A stretch of 48,259 nucleotides of DNA from positions 1 through 48,259 of the forward strand of contig NZ_BDAZ01000080.1 of the NCBI RefSeq assembly GCF_001612725.1, read 5' to 3'. The stretch is from Nocardia anaemiae NBRC 100462 (lineage in GTDB: Bacteria > Actinomycetota > Actinomycetes > Mycobacteriales > Mycobacteriaceae). The notes under the pieces are model-generated. The model did no database searches. It saw only the letters and a list, made by a program, of their open reading frames with translations, and was not told the DNA's origin. Both the position numbers and the translations under genes were made by a program. This document shows, one piece after another, positions 33,315 through 44,085 of the stretch (its first letter is position 1; every line of letters begins with the position of its first letter).

Positions 33315-35027
33315 ATGACTCCCGCCTCGCCGCCACGTTCGGCGCGATCACCTGCGCCGACACGAGTCCGGTCGAACGGGCATGCGAACGGCAATGGCAC
33401 AGCAACCACATCCGGCCTATTCGAGGGTTACCGTCCCGGCCGATACGCGGACGCCTTCGACGAGATGTTCGACGGCCAAGGACGGGTTCGTCAGCCATAT
33501 AAGGGAATCTTCTCGGCGCTCGCGCCGATCGACGTGGCCGATCTCGCGGCCCGCTCGGACGCACTCGACCGCGCCTTCATCGATCAGGGCATCACCTTCT
33601 CGCTATCCGGACAGGAACGGCCCTTTCCACTCGATCTGGTGCCCAGGGTGATCGCGGCGGCCGAGTGGACAAAGCTCGAGCGCGGGATCAAGCAGCGGGT
33701 GACGGCGCTGGAGCTGTTCCTCGCCGATGTCTACGGCGAGCAGAACATCCTGCGCGACGGGGTCATCCCCAGGCGGCTGGTCACCTCATGTCAGCACTTC
33801 CACCGCGAGGCCGCCGGACTGGTGCCACCGAACGGGGTGCGCATCCATGTGGCGGGTATCGATCTGATCCGCGACGAGCGCGGAGATTTCCGGGTGCTCG
33901 AGGACAATCTGCGCTCGCCATCCGGGGTGTCCTATGTCATGGAGAACCGGCGCACCATGGCGCGGGTCTTCCCGGATCTGTTCTCCTCACACCGGGTGCG
34001 CGCGGTCGGCGACTATCCGAGCCATCTGCTGGCCGCACTGCGCGCCTCGGCCGCGCCGAACGAGGCCGATCCGACGGTCGTCGTGCTCACGCCCGGCGTC
34101 TACAACTCGGCCTACTTCGAACATTCGCTGTTGGCCAGGCAGATGGGGGTGGAACTGGTCGAGGGGCGCGATCTGTTCTGCCGCGACAACGTCGTCTATA
34201 TGCGGACCACGGCGGGGGAGCGCCAGGTCGATGTCATCTACCGCCGCATCGATGACACCTTCCTCGACCCCATGCACTTCCGGCCCGATTCGGTGCTCGG
34301 CGTCGCCGGATTGGTTAATGCCGCGCGGGCGGGCAATGTGGTCATCTCCAGCGCGATCGGCAACGGCGTCGGCGACGACAAACTGACCTACGCGTATGTG
34401 CCGACGATCATCGAGTACTACCTTGCCGAGAAACCGGTGCTGCCCAATGTCGATACCTATCGCTGCTGGCTCGACGACGAGCGTGAAGAGGTGCTCGACC
34501 GCATCGGCGAACTGGTGATCAAACCGGTCGAGGGGTCCGGCGGCTACGGCATCGTCATCGGTCCGGTGGCCTCATCACGGGAATTGCAGACGATCCGACG
34601 CAAGATCGAGTCGGATCCGCGGGGCTGGATCGCGCAACCGGTGGTGCAGCTGTCCACCGTGCCGACCAAGATCGGCAACGAGCTGCTGCCGCGCCATGTC
34701 GACCTGCGGCCGTTCGCGGTCAATGATGGCGAGGACATCTGGGTGCTGCCCGGCGGTTTGACGCGGGTGGCACTGCCGGAGGGTTCGTTGGTCGTCAATT
34801 CCAGTCAGGGCGGCGGCAGTAAGGACACCTGGGTGCTGGCCGGGCGGACCTCACCCGCCGACCGTGAGCTCGCGGGCGAGGAACTGGTCGGTGACCCGCC
34901 GCAGTCCGATCGGCGCGAGCTGGGCCGGGAATCGACCACGGCACAGTCGAATCGGCAACAGCAGCAGCAACAACAGGAGCAGCGGCTGGGGCAACAGAGC
35001 GGGGGACGCGCTGATGTTGGCCCGTAA
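33315..35027 (+). CDS. Circularly permuted ATP-grasp protein (DUF404/DUF407)
   Basis: The 570-residue protein matches the CP-ATP-grasp family encoded beside alpha-E and transglutaminase proteins (mycobacterial Rv2411c). Core segments include FRVLEDNLRSPSGVSYVMENRR, ELVIKPVEGSGGYGIVIGP and ATP-grasp residues in AQPVVQLSTVPT. The family is predicted to form peptide or amide bonds with ATP; the product is unknown. The first 45 residues are a low-complexity Ser/Pro/Gly region. The C-terminal tail carries seven consecutive Gln, then QQ again (34955-34995). The last codons overlap the alpha-E gene by 14 bp. Confidence 0.9.
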   Translation: MTPASPPRSARSPAPTRVRSNGHANGNGTATTSGLFEGYRPGRYADAFDEMFDGQGRVRQPYKGIFSALAPIDVADLAARSDALDRAFIDQGITFSLSGQERPFPLDLVPRVIAAAEWTKLERGIKQRVTALELFLADVYGEQNILRDGVIPRRLVTSCQHFHREAAGLVPPNGVRIHVAGIDLIRDERGDFRVLEDNLRSPSGVSYVMENRRTMARVFPDLFSSHRVRAVGDYPSHLLAALRASAAPNEADPTVVVLTPGVYNSAYFEHSLLARQMGVELVEGRDLFCRDNVVYMRTTAGERQVDVIYRRIDDTFLDPMHFRPDSVLGVAGLVNAARAGNVVISSAIGNGVGDDKLTYAYVPTIIEYYLAEKPVLPNVDTYRCWLDDEREEVLDRIGELVIKPVEGSGGYGIVIGPVASSRELQTIRRKIESDPRGWIAQPVVQLSTVPTKIGNELLPRHVDLRPFAVNDGEDIWVLPGGLTRVALPEGSLVVNSSQGGGSKDTWVLAGRTSPADRELAGEELVGDPPQSDRRELGRESTTAQSNRQQQQQQQEQRLGQQSGGRADVGP

Positions 35028-35988
35028 CGCCGAATCCCTGTTTTGGATCGGACGATACGTCGAACGTGCCGATGACACCGCCCGCATCCTCGACGTGGCG
35101 GTGCATCAATTGCTCGAGGACGCCACGGTGGATCCGGACCGAACCTCGCGAGTCCTGTTGCGGGTACTCGGTATCGAACCGCCCGAGGTCGAACTCGATG
35201 TCTGGTCGGTCACCGACCTGGTGGCCTTCAGTCACGACCACGGCAATTCCATTGTCGACTCGATCGCCAATGCGCGCGAAAATGCCAGGAGCGCACGAGA
35301 AGTCACTTCCAGCGAAATGTGGGAGTGCTTGAACGCCACGTATATCGGGCTCACGGCCACCGAGAAGGCCGCCCGCGGTCTCGGCCCGCACGAATTCTTC
35401 CACTACATCAAGGATCGGGCGGCGATGTTCGCCGGGCTCTCCGATTCCACGCTCAGTCGCGACGACGGTTACCGCTTCCTGCTGCTCGGTCGCTCCATCG
35501 AACGCGTGGATATGACTGTGCGCCTGCTGCTTTCGCGCGCGGGCGACCGCACCTCGTCACCGGCCTGGGTGACGGTTTTGCGCTCGGCCGGTGCGCACGA
35601 CACCTATCTGCGCACCCACCGCGGCGCGCTCGATGCGCATCTGGTCGCCGAATTCATCCTGCTGGACCGGCTTTTCCCGCGTTCGGTCTTCCATTCGGTG
35701 CGGGTCGCCGAGGCCTGCCTCGCCGAACTCGATCAGCGCCCGAGCAGCCGGGTCGGCGCGCGTCACGAGGCGCAGCGACTGCTCGGCCGGGCCCGCAGCG
35801 AACTCGAATTCCTCCCGCCCGGTGCGCTGCTGGAGGATCTACAGAATCGCCTGCTTTCCCTGCAGAAGACCTGTCGCGAGGTCAGCGAGGCGATCGCGCT
35901 GCAGTATTTCCACGCCGCGCCGTGGGTGGCCTGGACCGATCTGCGCAGCAGTCACGATAACCATGCGCAGGTAGAGGGAGACCTGTGA
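35014..35988 (+). CDS. Alpha-E (DUF403) protein
   Basis: The 324-residue all-helical protein begins MLARNAESLFWIGRYVERADDTARILD, the alpha-E signature, and keeps HEFFHYIKDRAAMFAGL and FLLLGRSIERVDMTVRLLLSRAG. Alpha-E proteins always travel with CP-ATP-grasp and transglutaminase-like proteins and are thought to form one complex. ATG 35014 lies inside the 3' end of the ATP-grasp gene, so the two are translationally coupled. Homologue: Rv2410c. Confidence 0.9.
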   Translation: MLARNAESLFWIGRYVERADDTARILDVAVHQLLEDATVDPDRTSRVLLRVLGIEPPEVELDVWSVTDLVAFSHDHGNSIVDSIANARENARSAREVTSSEMWECLNATYIGLTATEKAARGLGPHEFFHYIKDRAAMFAGLSDSTLSRDDGYRFLLLGRSIERVDMTVRLLLSRAGDRTSSPAWVTVLRSAGAHDTYLRTHRGALDAHLVAEFILLDRLFPRSVFHSVRVAEACLAELDQRPSSRVGARHEAQRLLGRARSELEFLPPGALLEDLQNRLLSLQKTCREVSEAIALQYFHAAPWVAWTDLRSSHDNHAQVEGDL

Positions 35989-36827
35989 GCTGGCGGATCA
36001 GGGTGGTGCACACCACCGGTTATGTTTACGACGCCCCGGTCACCCGGTCGTTCAACGAGGCTCGGCTCACTCCGCGCGCGGACAGCAGACAGAACGTCAT
36101 CCTCAATCGGGTCGAGACGGTGCCATCCACCCGGTCCTATCGCTACACCGACTACTGGGGTACCGCGGTCACCTCCTTCGATCTGCACGCCCCGCATACC
36201 GAATTGGAGGTCACCGGATCATCGGTGGTGGAGACCGAACCGTTCGCCGGACCAGTCGAGGAGTTGTCCTGGGCGGAATTGCATTCGGAGAATATCGTCG
36301 ACCGTTTCGACGAAATGCTTTCGACCACAGCCTATGTGCCGCAGGACAAGAAGTTGGCCGCGATCGCGAAACAGCTCGCGCGCGGTGTGTCGCCCGCGAA
36401 AGCCGTTGTGCGCGCGGCCGAATGGGTGCACGGCGAAATGAATTACGTCGCGGGTACCACCTCGGTGCACACCTCGGCCGTCCAGGCCTTCGCCGAACGC
36501 CGAGGCGTATGCCAGGATTACGCGCACCTGACCCTGGTTTTGTTGCGCAGCATGGGGATTCCGAGCCGCTACGTTTCCGGATATCTGCACCCCAACCCGG
36601 CCGCCGAGATCAATGCGACGGTCGCGGGGCAGTCGCACGCCTGGATCGAGGCGTGGACCGGTGCCTGGTGGGGCTACGACCCGACCAACAATATCGCCAT
36701 CAACGAGCAGCACATATCGGTCGGCGTCGGCCGCGATTATGCCGATGTGCCACCGCTCAAGGGCATCTTCTCCGGCGGCGGATCGACTGATCTGGAGGTC
36801 GTCGTTGAGATCACCCGGCTCGCCTAG
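35985..36827 (+). CDS. Transglutaminase-like cysteine protease-fold protein
   Basis: The 280-residue protein has the transglutaminase-like N-terminal domain (SWRIRVVHTTGYVYDAPVTR) and the catalytic triad Cys176 (RRGVCQDYAHL), His (SHAWIEAW) and Asp (WGYDPTNN). It is probably a peptidase or amidase that acts with the ATP-grasp and alpha-E proteins; it lacks a signal peptide. GTG 35985 overlaps the alpha-E stop. Homologue: Rv2409c. Confidence 0.92.
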   Translation: MSWRIRVVHTTGYVYDAPVTRSFNEARLTPRADSRQNVILNRVETVPSTRSYRYTDYWGTAVTSFDLHAPHTELEVTGSSVVETEPFAGPVEELSWAELHSENIVDRFDEMLSTTAYVPQDKKLAAIAKQLARGVSPAKAVVRAAEWVHGEMNYVAGTTSVHTSAVQAFAERRGVCQDYAHLTLVLLRSMGIPSRYVSGYLHPNPAAEINATVAGQSHAWIEAWTGAWWGYDPTNNIAINEQHISVGVGRDYADVPPLKGIFSGGGSTDLEVVVEITRLA

Positions 36828-36957
36828 CCAAGTCATAGCGTTGTAGTGCTCACCTGTCTCGCGTAACGTCCTTTTTCGCATCAGCCGTGATTTTCGTAGC
36901 AGGTCCCAGGTAGAAGCCCCGCGCATACGGGGAAGATCCTCTCGGAAGGTGGCGCGT

Positions 36958-37746
36958 ATGTCTCCCACTGCTCAGGAAGTCGTCGAGGAAGTCACCGAAC
37001 TGGAGCCGACGCCAGAGGCCAAGAAGTGGGCCGCCGAGGCGCTCGGCACATTCGTGCTGGTCATGAGCGGTGTCGGCACCGCGGTACTGGCCGGTGAGCG
37101 CGTCGGTGCGCTCGGCATCGCACTGGCCTTCGGCTTGTCTCTGCTGTTTCTGGTGTACGCGATCGGCCCGATCTCCGGCTGCCATGTGAATCCGGCCGTG
37201 ACCGTCGGGCAGCTGCTGCTCGGCAGGCTCTCGGTGATCTCCGCGGTCGGCTATGTGATCGCGCAGCTGATCGGCGGATTCCTGGCCGGACTCGTGCTGT
37301 TCGCGATCGCCAAGAACCTGCCCTCCTACGACCGCGCGGTCAACGGGCTCGGTGCGAACGGCTGGGGTAAGCACAGTCCGTCCGCGGTGCGCGGCCCGCT
37401 CGGACAGGTGGTGATCGAGAACGGCTACGGCCTGTCCGCGACGATAATCATCGAGGTCATGCTGACCGCGCTGCTGGTATTCGTGGTGCTGGCCTCCACC
37501 GACCAGATCTCCGATATCCCGCTGGCCGGTCTGTCGATCGGCGTCACACTCGCGGTCATCCACCTGATCTCGATCCCGGTGGACAACACCTCGGTGAACC
37601 CGGCGCGCAGCCTCGCCGTCGCCTTCTACCAGAACGGTGCGGGACCCCAGGTCTGGGTCTTCGTGGTGTTCCCGCTCATCGGTGGCGTGCTCGGCGCGCT
37701 GATCTATGGCCTGCTGTTCGGCCGCTCCCGCGAAATGGTGTCTTGA
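36958..37746 (+). CDS. Aquaporin (MIP family)
   Basis: The 262-residue protein has six membrane helices and two NPA half-helices, HVNPAVTVG and SVNPARSLA. The segment IHLISIPVDNTSVNPARS matches the water-type AqpZ group, with the filter His in IHLISIP and Arg in NPARS. A cysteine (GCHVNPAV) replaces the usual glycine before the first NPA loop. The N-terminus is acidic and 25 residues long. ATG 36958 has GGAAGG at 8 nt, whereas GTG 36949 overlaps that site. A CCCCG/CGGGG hairpin lies about 25 bp upstream. Confidence 0.93.
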   Translation: MSPTAQEVVEEVTELEPTPEAKKWAAEALGTFVLVMSGVGTAVLAGERVGALGIALAFGLSLLFLVYAIGPISGCHVNPAVTVGQLLLGRLSVISAVGYVIAQLIGGFLAGLVLFAIAKNLPSYDRAVNGLGANGWGKHSPSAVRGPLGQVVIENGYGLSATIIIEVMLTALLVFVVLASTDQISDIPLAGLSIGVTLAVIHLISIPVDNTSVNPARSLAVAFYQNGAGPQVWVFVVFPLIGGVLGALIYGLLFGRSREMVS

Positions 37747-37841
37747 CCGCCTCCCACAAGCTGAGAGACTTCGAGTTATCCCCTGCCATGGGAGCCGCGG
37801 CAGTGTTGCCCCTGGCTCGCCGGTCAAGGTAGACACCATCC

Positions 37842-38096
37842 ATGGAAACCAGTACGGCACAAGTTCGGCTGAAACGTTCGCTGGCGGCCGTCGCCGCTGG
37901 TCTGGCTTTGGTTGCGACCATTGCTCCGACCGCGTCGGCCGCCTCCGATCTTTCTGCTCAAACCTCTACCACCGTAGCGGCTCCGATCGATTCGGGATCG
38001 TCCAGTGGCTCTGGATATCTGCTCAATGGTGTACTCAACCTCCTCTGTGTACTCACTGGTTCACGGCCAACGTGCTGGGGCGATGTTCCCCAGTAA
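37842..38096 (+). CDS. Small secreted protein, 84 residues
   Basis: The protein has a signal peptide (KRSLAAVAAGLALVATIAPTASA, cleaved after ASA) and a mature part of about 50 residues that is Ser/Thr-rich and ends with two Cys (LLCVLTGSRPTCWGD). The two Cys could form a disulphide. I do not recognise a family. Confidence 0.6.
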   Translation: METSTAQVRLKRSLAAVAAGLALVATIAPTASAASDLSAQTSTTVAAPIDSGSSSGSGYLLNGVLNLLCVLTGSRPTCWGDVPQ

Positions 38097-38157
38097 GTTC
38101 AGTTCGGTATAGCCCGAGCTTCTGCGGATCCGAGACAACAGAGGGCACGTAAAAGGA

Positions 38158-38532
38158 TCAGTCCAGTATGCGGTCACAGCTGCCCGCGTCTGCCCCGCGA
38201 CCGTACGCCCGTTCAAAATCGGAATAACTCGGATCGACCTTGTCCATGTAATACGGGATAATGGCTGCTTCGACATCTCGGCACAGCCATTTCTCACCCG
38301 TTTCACTATTTTCTATGAGAAAATTCAAGATGTGCCAGCCGCTTAAAGGGGCACCCGCCGCGGCCGTGCATTCACGCCCTTTCACGGATCCGAATGGCGT
38401 GAGCTGTGTGTACTTGCAGGTGTAGGTCGGCAGGGCTTGTGCCGTAGCTGTGGGGGTGGTCACCAGACCGGCGGTAGTGGCGGCAAGGATGAGTGTGGGC
38501 AAGCCGAGGCGGACAAGGCGGGTTGTGATCAT
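38158..38532 (-). CDS. Secreted four-cysteine protein (copy A)
   Basis: The 124-residue precursor has a signal peptide (LVRLGLPTLILAATTAGLVTTPTATAQA) and a mature domain with LPTYTCKYT, GRECTAAAGAPL, GEKWLC and AGSCDR. The four Cys are probably two disulphides. It is a paralogue of the gene directly downstream of it at 38615-38983 and reads in the same direction. AGGAA precedes the ATG. The family is not recognised. Confidence 0.65.
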   Translation of the reverse strand: MITTRLVRLGLPTLILAATTAGLVTTPTATAQALPTYTCKYTQLTPFGSVKGRECTAAAGAPLSGWHILNFLIENSETGEKWLCRDVEAAIIPYYMDKVDPSYSDFERAYGRGADAGSCDRILD

Positions 38533-38614
38533 CGTGGTTCCTGTTCGAAATCGAAATAAGTAACACCGTGGGAAATGGTCTCTCGCGAACGGCTATATCG
38601 TTTGCGCAGCCGCG

Positions 38615-38983
38615 TCAGATAGGGTGACAGTTGCTCGCGTCCACCCCGGCGTTGAGTACCTCCTCCGCGTATAACATTCCCGGGTGGACCGGATTGTCGA
38701 AGTATACGAACGCAGCACCGCACTCCCATTTTTCGCCGGTGACGCTGTTTTCCATCCAGACAGGGTAGAAATATGTGTCATCCAACGGGGCGCCGGGTGA
38801 GGCCGTGCACTTGCGCCCTTTCATCGAGTTGAATACCACTAAGACGTTTACGATGGGCGTGTACTTGCAGGTGTAGGTCGGGAGCGGGGGTTGAGCCGCG
38901 GCAGTGGGAGCCGCTGCTAGACCGGCGGTAGCGGTCAGCGCGAGCGCGGAAAGCCCAAGAAGGGTAAGACGGGTTGGGATCAT
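38615..38983 (-). CDS. Secreted four-cysteine protein (copy B)
   Basis: The 122-residue precursor shares with copy A the signal peptide type, LPTYTCKYT, GRKCTASPGAPL, SVTGEKWEC and a final Cys. Start ATG 38983 is chosen since AGGAG stands 5 nt upstream; a longer frame to 39010 lacks a site. The upstream 30 bp of the two genes also resemble each other (CCTG-N-TCGAAATCGAAAT type), so the duplication included regulatory DNA. Role unknown; likely envelope or secreted. Confidence 0.65.
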   Translation of the reverse strand: MIPTRLTLLGLSALALTATAGLAAAPTAAAQPPLPTYTCKYTPIVNVLVVFNSMKGRKCTASPGAPLDDTYFYPVWMENSVTGEKWECGAAFVYFDNPVHPGMLYAEEVLNAGVDASNCHPI

Positions 38984-39041
38984 CAAGGCTCCTGATCGAA
39001 TCGAAATCACTGTCGCAGCAGCAGTAAGCGTCTACTCGTCG

Positions 39042-39260
39042 TCAGAGTCCGAATTTGCGTGAAATCCATTGGTAGACTGTTGGTTCACGATTACGCTTGC
39101 CGATCGCGCTTAAGAAGTCCTTAACGACAGCTGAAGCGCGGCGAACCGATTTCGGCTCCCGCGCAAGAACTTCCGGCCGCAGCGCGTCGAGACCCCCCTG
39201 AAGAGGGCATGCGGTCGTGCCGCCGAGCGTTGCTGTCGCCCGATGCAGCTGGGCATCCAT
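39042..39260 (-). CDS. Doubtful 72-residue protein
   Basis: The frame ends TVYQWISRKFGL and the 3' half has low-GC codons unlike the neighbours. No family, signal or ribosome site is seen. It may be a decayed remnant of acquired DNA or chance. Confidence 0.25.
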   Translation of the reverse strand: MDAQLHRATATLGGTTACPLQGGLDALRPEVLAREPKSVRRASAVVKDFLSAIGKRNREPTVYQWISRKFGL

Positions 39261-39344
39261 TGTGGCGCTGGGGCTTTGATCGTTCGTGTGCGGGTCTCGC
39301 TACGGGGTCGAGCGTAGGGCTCCAGATCATGGGAGTACGGCACA

Positions 39345-39845
39345 ATGCGTCGCGTGAGTGTTCAATATCCGGGCCCTGGAGCCCGCGGGGTTGGTCAGCA
39401 TCCGCAATCTCGGCCGCAGGCGGATGTTCCTGAGGAGGCAGGTGAGAATCGCCTGGCCCTGGCGGCCATGATCGACGGCTTACTGGCCCTGACTGTCGGT
39501 CTGAGCGTTTCGGTAAGGATCTTTCCTGATACCGACGGCGCTATGGAATTCCTCGCGGGTTTCGTTTCCTGTGTCTTTGCGGTGTCTTTCGTCAATCACG
39601 TGGTCGGCACATTGTTGGTTCGTGGCAGCGTCGCCAAGCTGTTGCTCGGAATGCGGGTGGTGCGGTGGAAGAATGGCAGGCGTCCGCGCTTCTGGCAGAC
39701 GTTGTGGCGGTGGCTGTTCGGCTTTGTTCTGATCGCGCTGCAGTATGTCCTGGAAGGTGAGAGCGTGGGGCAGGCGTGTGGTCTGCGAACCGTGCGTCGT
39801 CGCGACGAAATGGGCCCTGCTGCCAGGGCGGTGAGCGGCCACTGA
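39345..39845 (+). CDS. RDD-family membrane protein
   Basis: The 166-residue protein has three or four membrane segments (AMIDGLLALTVGLSVSVRIF, FLAGFVSCVFAVSFVNHVVGTLL, TLWRWLFGFVLIALQY) and the RDD pattern, with RLALAAMIDG taking the place of the Arg-x-x-Asp motif and SVAKLLLGMRVVR after it. RDD proteins are small membrane proteins of mostly unknown function; some are Na+/H+ antiporters. It converges on the PemK-like gene. Confidence 0.75.
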   Translation: MRRVSVQYPGPGARGVGQHPQSRPQADVPEEAGENRLALAAMIDGLLALTVGLSVSVRIFPDTDGAMEFLAGFVSCVFAVSFVNHVVGTLLVRGSVAKLLLGMRVVRWKNGRRPRFWQTLWRWLFGFVLIALQYVLEGESVGQACGLRTVRRRDEMGPAARAVSGH

Positions 39846-39882
39846 CGGTAACCGCGTCAGCTGCACCCGGACCCGATTCCCA

Positions 39883-40461
39883 TCAATGCCAGTGGTATTC
39901 GGCGCACAGGCGGTGGGCGACCAGGTTGAAGGTCTTGCGGGCCAGGATCGCGCCTTCGCGGCGGATGCCGTCCTCCGGGACATCGAGTACTCGATCGAGG
40001 CGGACCCAGCTCGGCCTGCCCTCGTGATCCCAACTGCCACTGCCGATTCCGACCCAGTCGCGATCGTGGGCGCGTTCCGGATTCGATGACAGCATGAGTC
40101 CGAGCAGCGTCCTGCGGTCGCGACCGACCACGAGCACCGGGCGGTCCTTGCCGTTGTTCGGATCCTCCTCGAAGGGCACCCAGGTCCACACGATCTCGCC
40201 CGGATCCGCGCGACCGTCCAGTTGCGGGCAGTAAACGATCTGTCTGGCCCGCTCGGCGGTCGGCACCGGGGTCGAGGCGATCGGCCGGATCGCGACCGCG
40301 GGCGCCTTACGTGTCGCCAGCGACCCGACCGCGCGCTCGAGCAGCGATGAACGCTGCAGTTTGTCCACCAGCTTCGGTCCCTGCTGCTTGACGATCTTGG
40401 GACCCTGCTCCTTCGCGATGAGGCCTAGCTGCTTGCCGATCGTGTTCCAAGTTCGGGCCAT
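39883..40461 (-). CDS. PemK/MazF-like protein (Rv2405-type)
   Basis: The 192-residue protein has a PemK/MazF fold from about residue 85 (PGEIVWTWVPFEEDPNNGKDRPVLVVG, then LLGLMLSS and SWVRLDRVLDV) after a basic helical N-terminal extension (KQLGLIAKEQGPKIVKQQ). MazF toxins cut RNA, but this one has no antitoxin gene beside it and an N-terminal extension toxins lack. In mycobacteria the same gene (Rv2405) stands next to lepA. It may be a domesticated member. Confidence 0.75.
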   Translation of the reverse strand: MARTWNTIGKQLGLIAKEQGPKIVKQQGPKLVDKLQRSSLLERAVGSLATRKAPAVAIRPIASTPVPTAERARQIVYCPQLDGRADPGEIVWTWVPFEEDPNNGKDRPVLVVGRDRRTLLGLMLSSNPERAHDRDWVGIGSGSWDHEGRPSWVRLDRVLDVPEDGIRREGAILARKTFNLVAHRLCAEYHWH

Positions 40462-40533
40462 CCTTGGATGGTAACGGCGCGATCTCGTCTTCTCATCAGC
40501 ACTGCCTACCGCCCGGTAGTGCGAGTTCGCGCG

Positions 40534-41262
40534 TCATGCGCCGGTGCGCTGACGGACGCGTGTCGAAAACGGTTGCAGCACCGGATACCTGCTGGCGGAT
40601 ACGGTATCGAGGTCGCGATCGGCGCCGATCCGGGTGACCGAGTCCAGCATCCGGCGCACTCGGTCCTGGAATTCGGCGGCATCGCGCGCGCCGTACCAGA
40701 CCAGCGGATCGGTGAGCGCCGCGGCCGGAAACTGTTCCTCGACAATGGCATCGATGGCGGGTGCGTCCGGTGTGATCGCCCGGACCACCACGTTCTGCGT
40801 GTAGCCGAATGTCGACTGTGTCTCGATGGCCACCGCGGTGTGCCGTCCCTGCCAGTCGCTGAGCCATTGCGCCTGGGTGAGTTCGGCGGGTCTGCGTAAG
40901 AAGGCGAGGTTGCCGAAGCCCTCGGTGCGGTTCGGGACCGAATCGTCGAGCCGTAGCGGCACCGACTCGGTCACCAGGTAGCCGTGTGCCGCGGTGGCGA
41001 ATTCGGCGAGGATGTCCGCCGCGGCCGTGGCCTCGGGACCGTAGCTCTGCTCGACCCAGACCGTGACCGCCGCGGCGATCGGCGGATCCAGCGTGACCAT
41101 TCGCATCAGTGCGGCCTGCACCGCCGCGTCACGGACATAGACGGTGACACCCGCGACCCCCAGGTCGACAAGGCGCGCGGCCACGGTGGTGCGCAGCGAT
41201 TCGCACCATGATTCGGTCGCCTCGGCATCGGATCGGCGCAGGACGAAGACCAATTTCTCCAT
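40534..41262 (-). CDS. EthD-domain-like protein
   Basis: The 242-residue protein resembles EthD-type ferredoxin-like dimers in two halves: MEKLVFVLRRSDAEATESWCESLR and EGFGNLAFLRRPAELTQAQWLSDWQGRHT with a conserved His. EthD proteins support P450 systems degrading ethers, but most have unknown substrates. The His in QGRHTAVAIETQST is the usual active-site position. Stands alone between the PemK-like and DUF6304-like genes. Confidence 0.65.
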   Translation of the reverse strand: MEKLVFVLRRSDAEATESWCESLRTTVAARLVDLGVAGVTVYVRDAAVQAALMRMVTLDPPIAAAVTVWVEQSYGPEATAAADILAEFATAAHGYLVTESVPLRLDDSVPNRTEGFGNLAFLRRPAELTQAQWLSDWQGRHTAVAIETQSTFGYTQNVVVRAITPDAPAIDAIVEEQFPAAALTDPLVWYGARDAAEFQDRVRRMLDSVTRIGADRDLDTVSASRYPVLQPFSTRVRQRTGA

Positions 41263-41410
41263 CCGCCGAACGTACGGCCGCGGACCCGCCGGTGTGTGGG
41301 ATTTGTCCGATTAGCGGGACGGATTCGGCGATGCCGCGCAACAGGGTTCGTGCGCGCGCATTCTCCGCTAGAGTCTGGCGAAGTTCGTCGCGGGAGAAGG
41401 TAATCCAGCT

Positions 41411-42064
41411 GTGCAACCGCAGGTTTTTCCCGGAACCTACACCGACGACCACGGCACCGAGCGCATCATGTGGCGGATCGGGCCATCGCGGCACTGGGGT
41501 CCGAACCGGTTCGATATCCGGACGGTGATCCGCGGCGTTCCGGTGGCGGGTCCGGATTTCGACGCGCTCGGTCCCTACGACAAGAGCGCCGCGCTTCGGG
41601 TCGGACTGCCCATCGACGAGTGGGATGCCATCTCGGGCTGCGCATTCTCCGGCGAACTGCCCTGCTCGGTGCAGGCGCACGGTGAGCGCCGATCCGGCGT
41701 CATCCACTTCCGCCTGACACTGCCGCCAGGCGGGGTAGGGGAGTCGCTCGAGCTCGCCATCGATATCGACGGACAGACCTACCAGGGCACCGACAGATAC
41801 TTCGAGGACGCATTGTTCCGACTCGGACAGCAGTTCCCGGACGATATCCGCCTGCTGTCCTGCATTACCTGCCTGTTCTCCGATTACTCGCCGTACGGCC
41901 ACGGCCTCACCGGCATGTGGTGTCATCGCGATGCCAAGGACCAGTACCTCGCGGTCCGCACCAAGGACGACTATTTCGAGGTGCCGGTGACCGAACAGGT
42001 ACCCGAGACCTACCTGTGCACCGACTACACGCACCGCATCCCCGGCACCGGCTACCGCGGCTGA
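41411..42064 (+). CDS. DUF6304-like protein
   Basis: The 217-residue soluble protein has a cysteine-containing block (LLSCITCLFSDYSPYGHGLTGMWCHRDA) that I associate with the DUF6304 family; function unknown. The block could bind a metal. The start is GTG 41411 with GAGAAGG upstream. It lies 98 bp before lepA in the same direction and may share its transcript. Confidence 0.6.
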   Translation: MQPQVFPGTYTDDHGTERIMWRIGPSRHWGPNRFDIRTVIRGVPVAGPDFDALGPYDKSAALRVGLPIDEWDAISGCAFSGELPCSVQAHGERRSGVIHFRLTLPPGGVGESLELAIDIDGQTYQGTDRYFEDALFRLGQQFPDDIRLLSCITCLFSDYSPYGHGLTGMWCHRDAKDQYLAVRTKDDYFEVPVTEQVPETYLCTDYTHRIPGTGYRG

Positions 42065-42162
42065 AAAGTGGTACGGAACGCAGAACGGTGAACCGCTGAC
42101 AGTGCCGCTACCTCGCGCATGGGACGATAGACGGCAGTTTGCCGATACCCATGAGGAGTGGA

Positions 42163-44013
<1,851 letters not shown>

Positions 44014-44085
44014 GCCGACTGGCCGCGTCGAAGTGGCTGATTCGGTATACACAGCGCCATCGGTCAGTGCATCGCCAGGCTGCTG

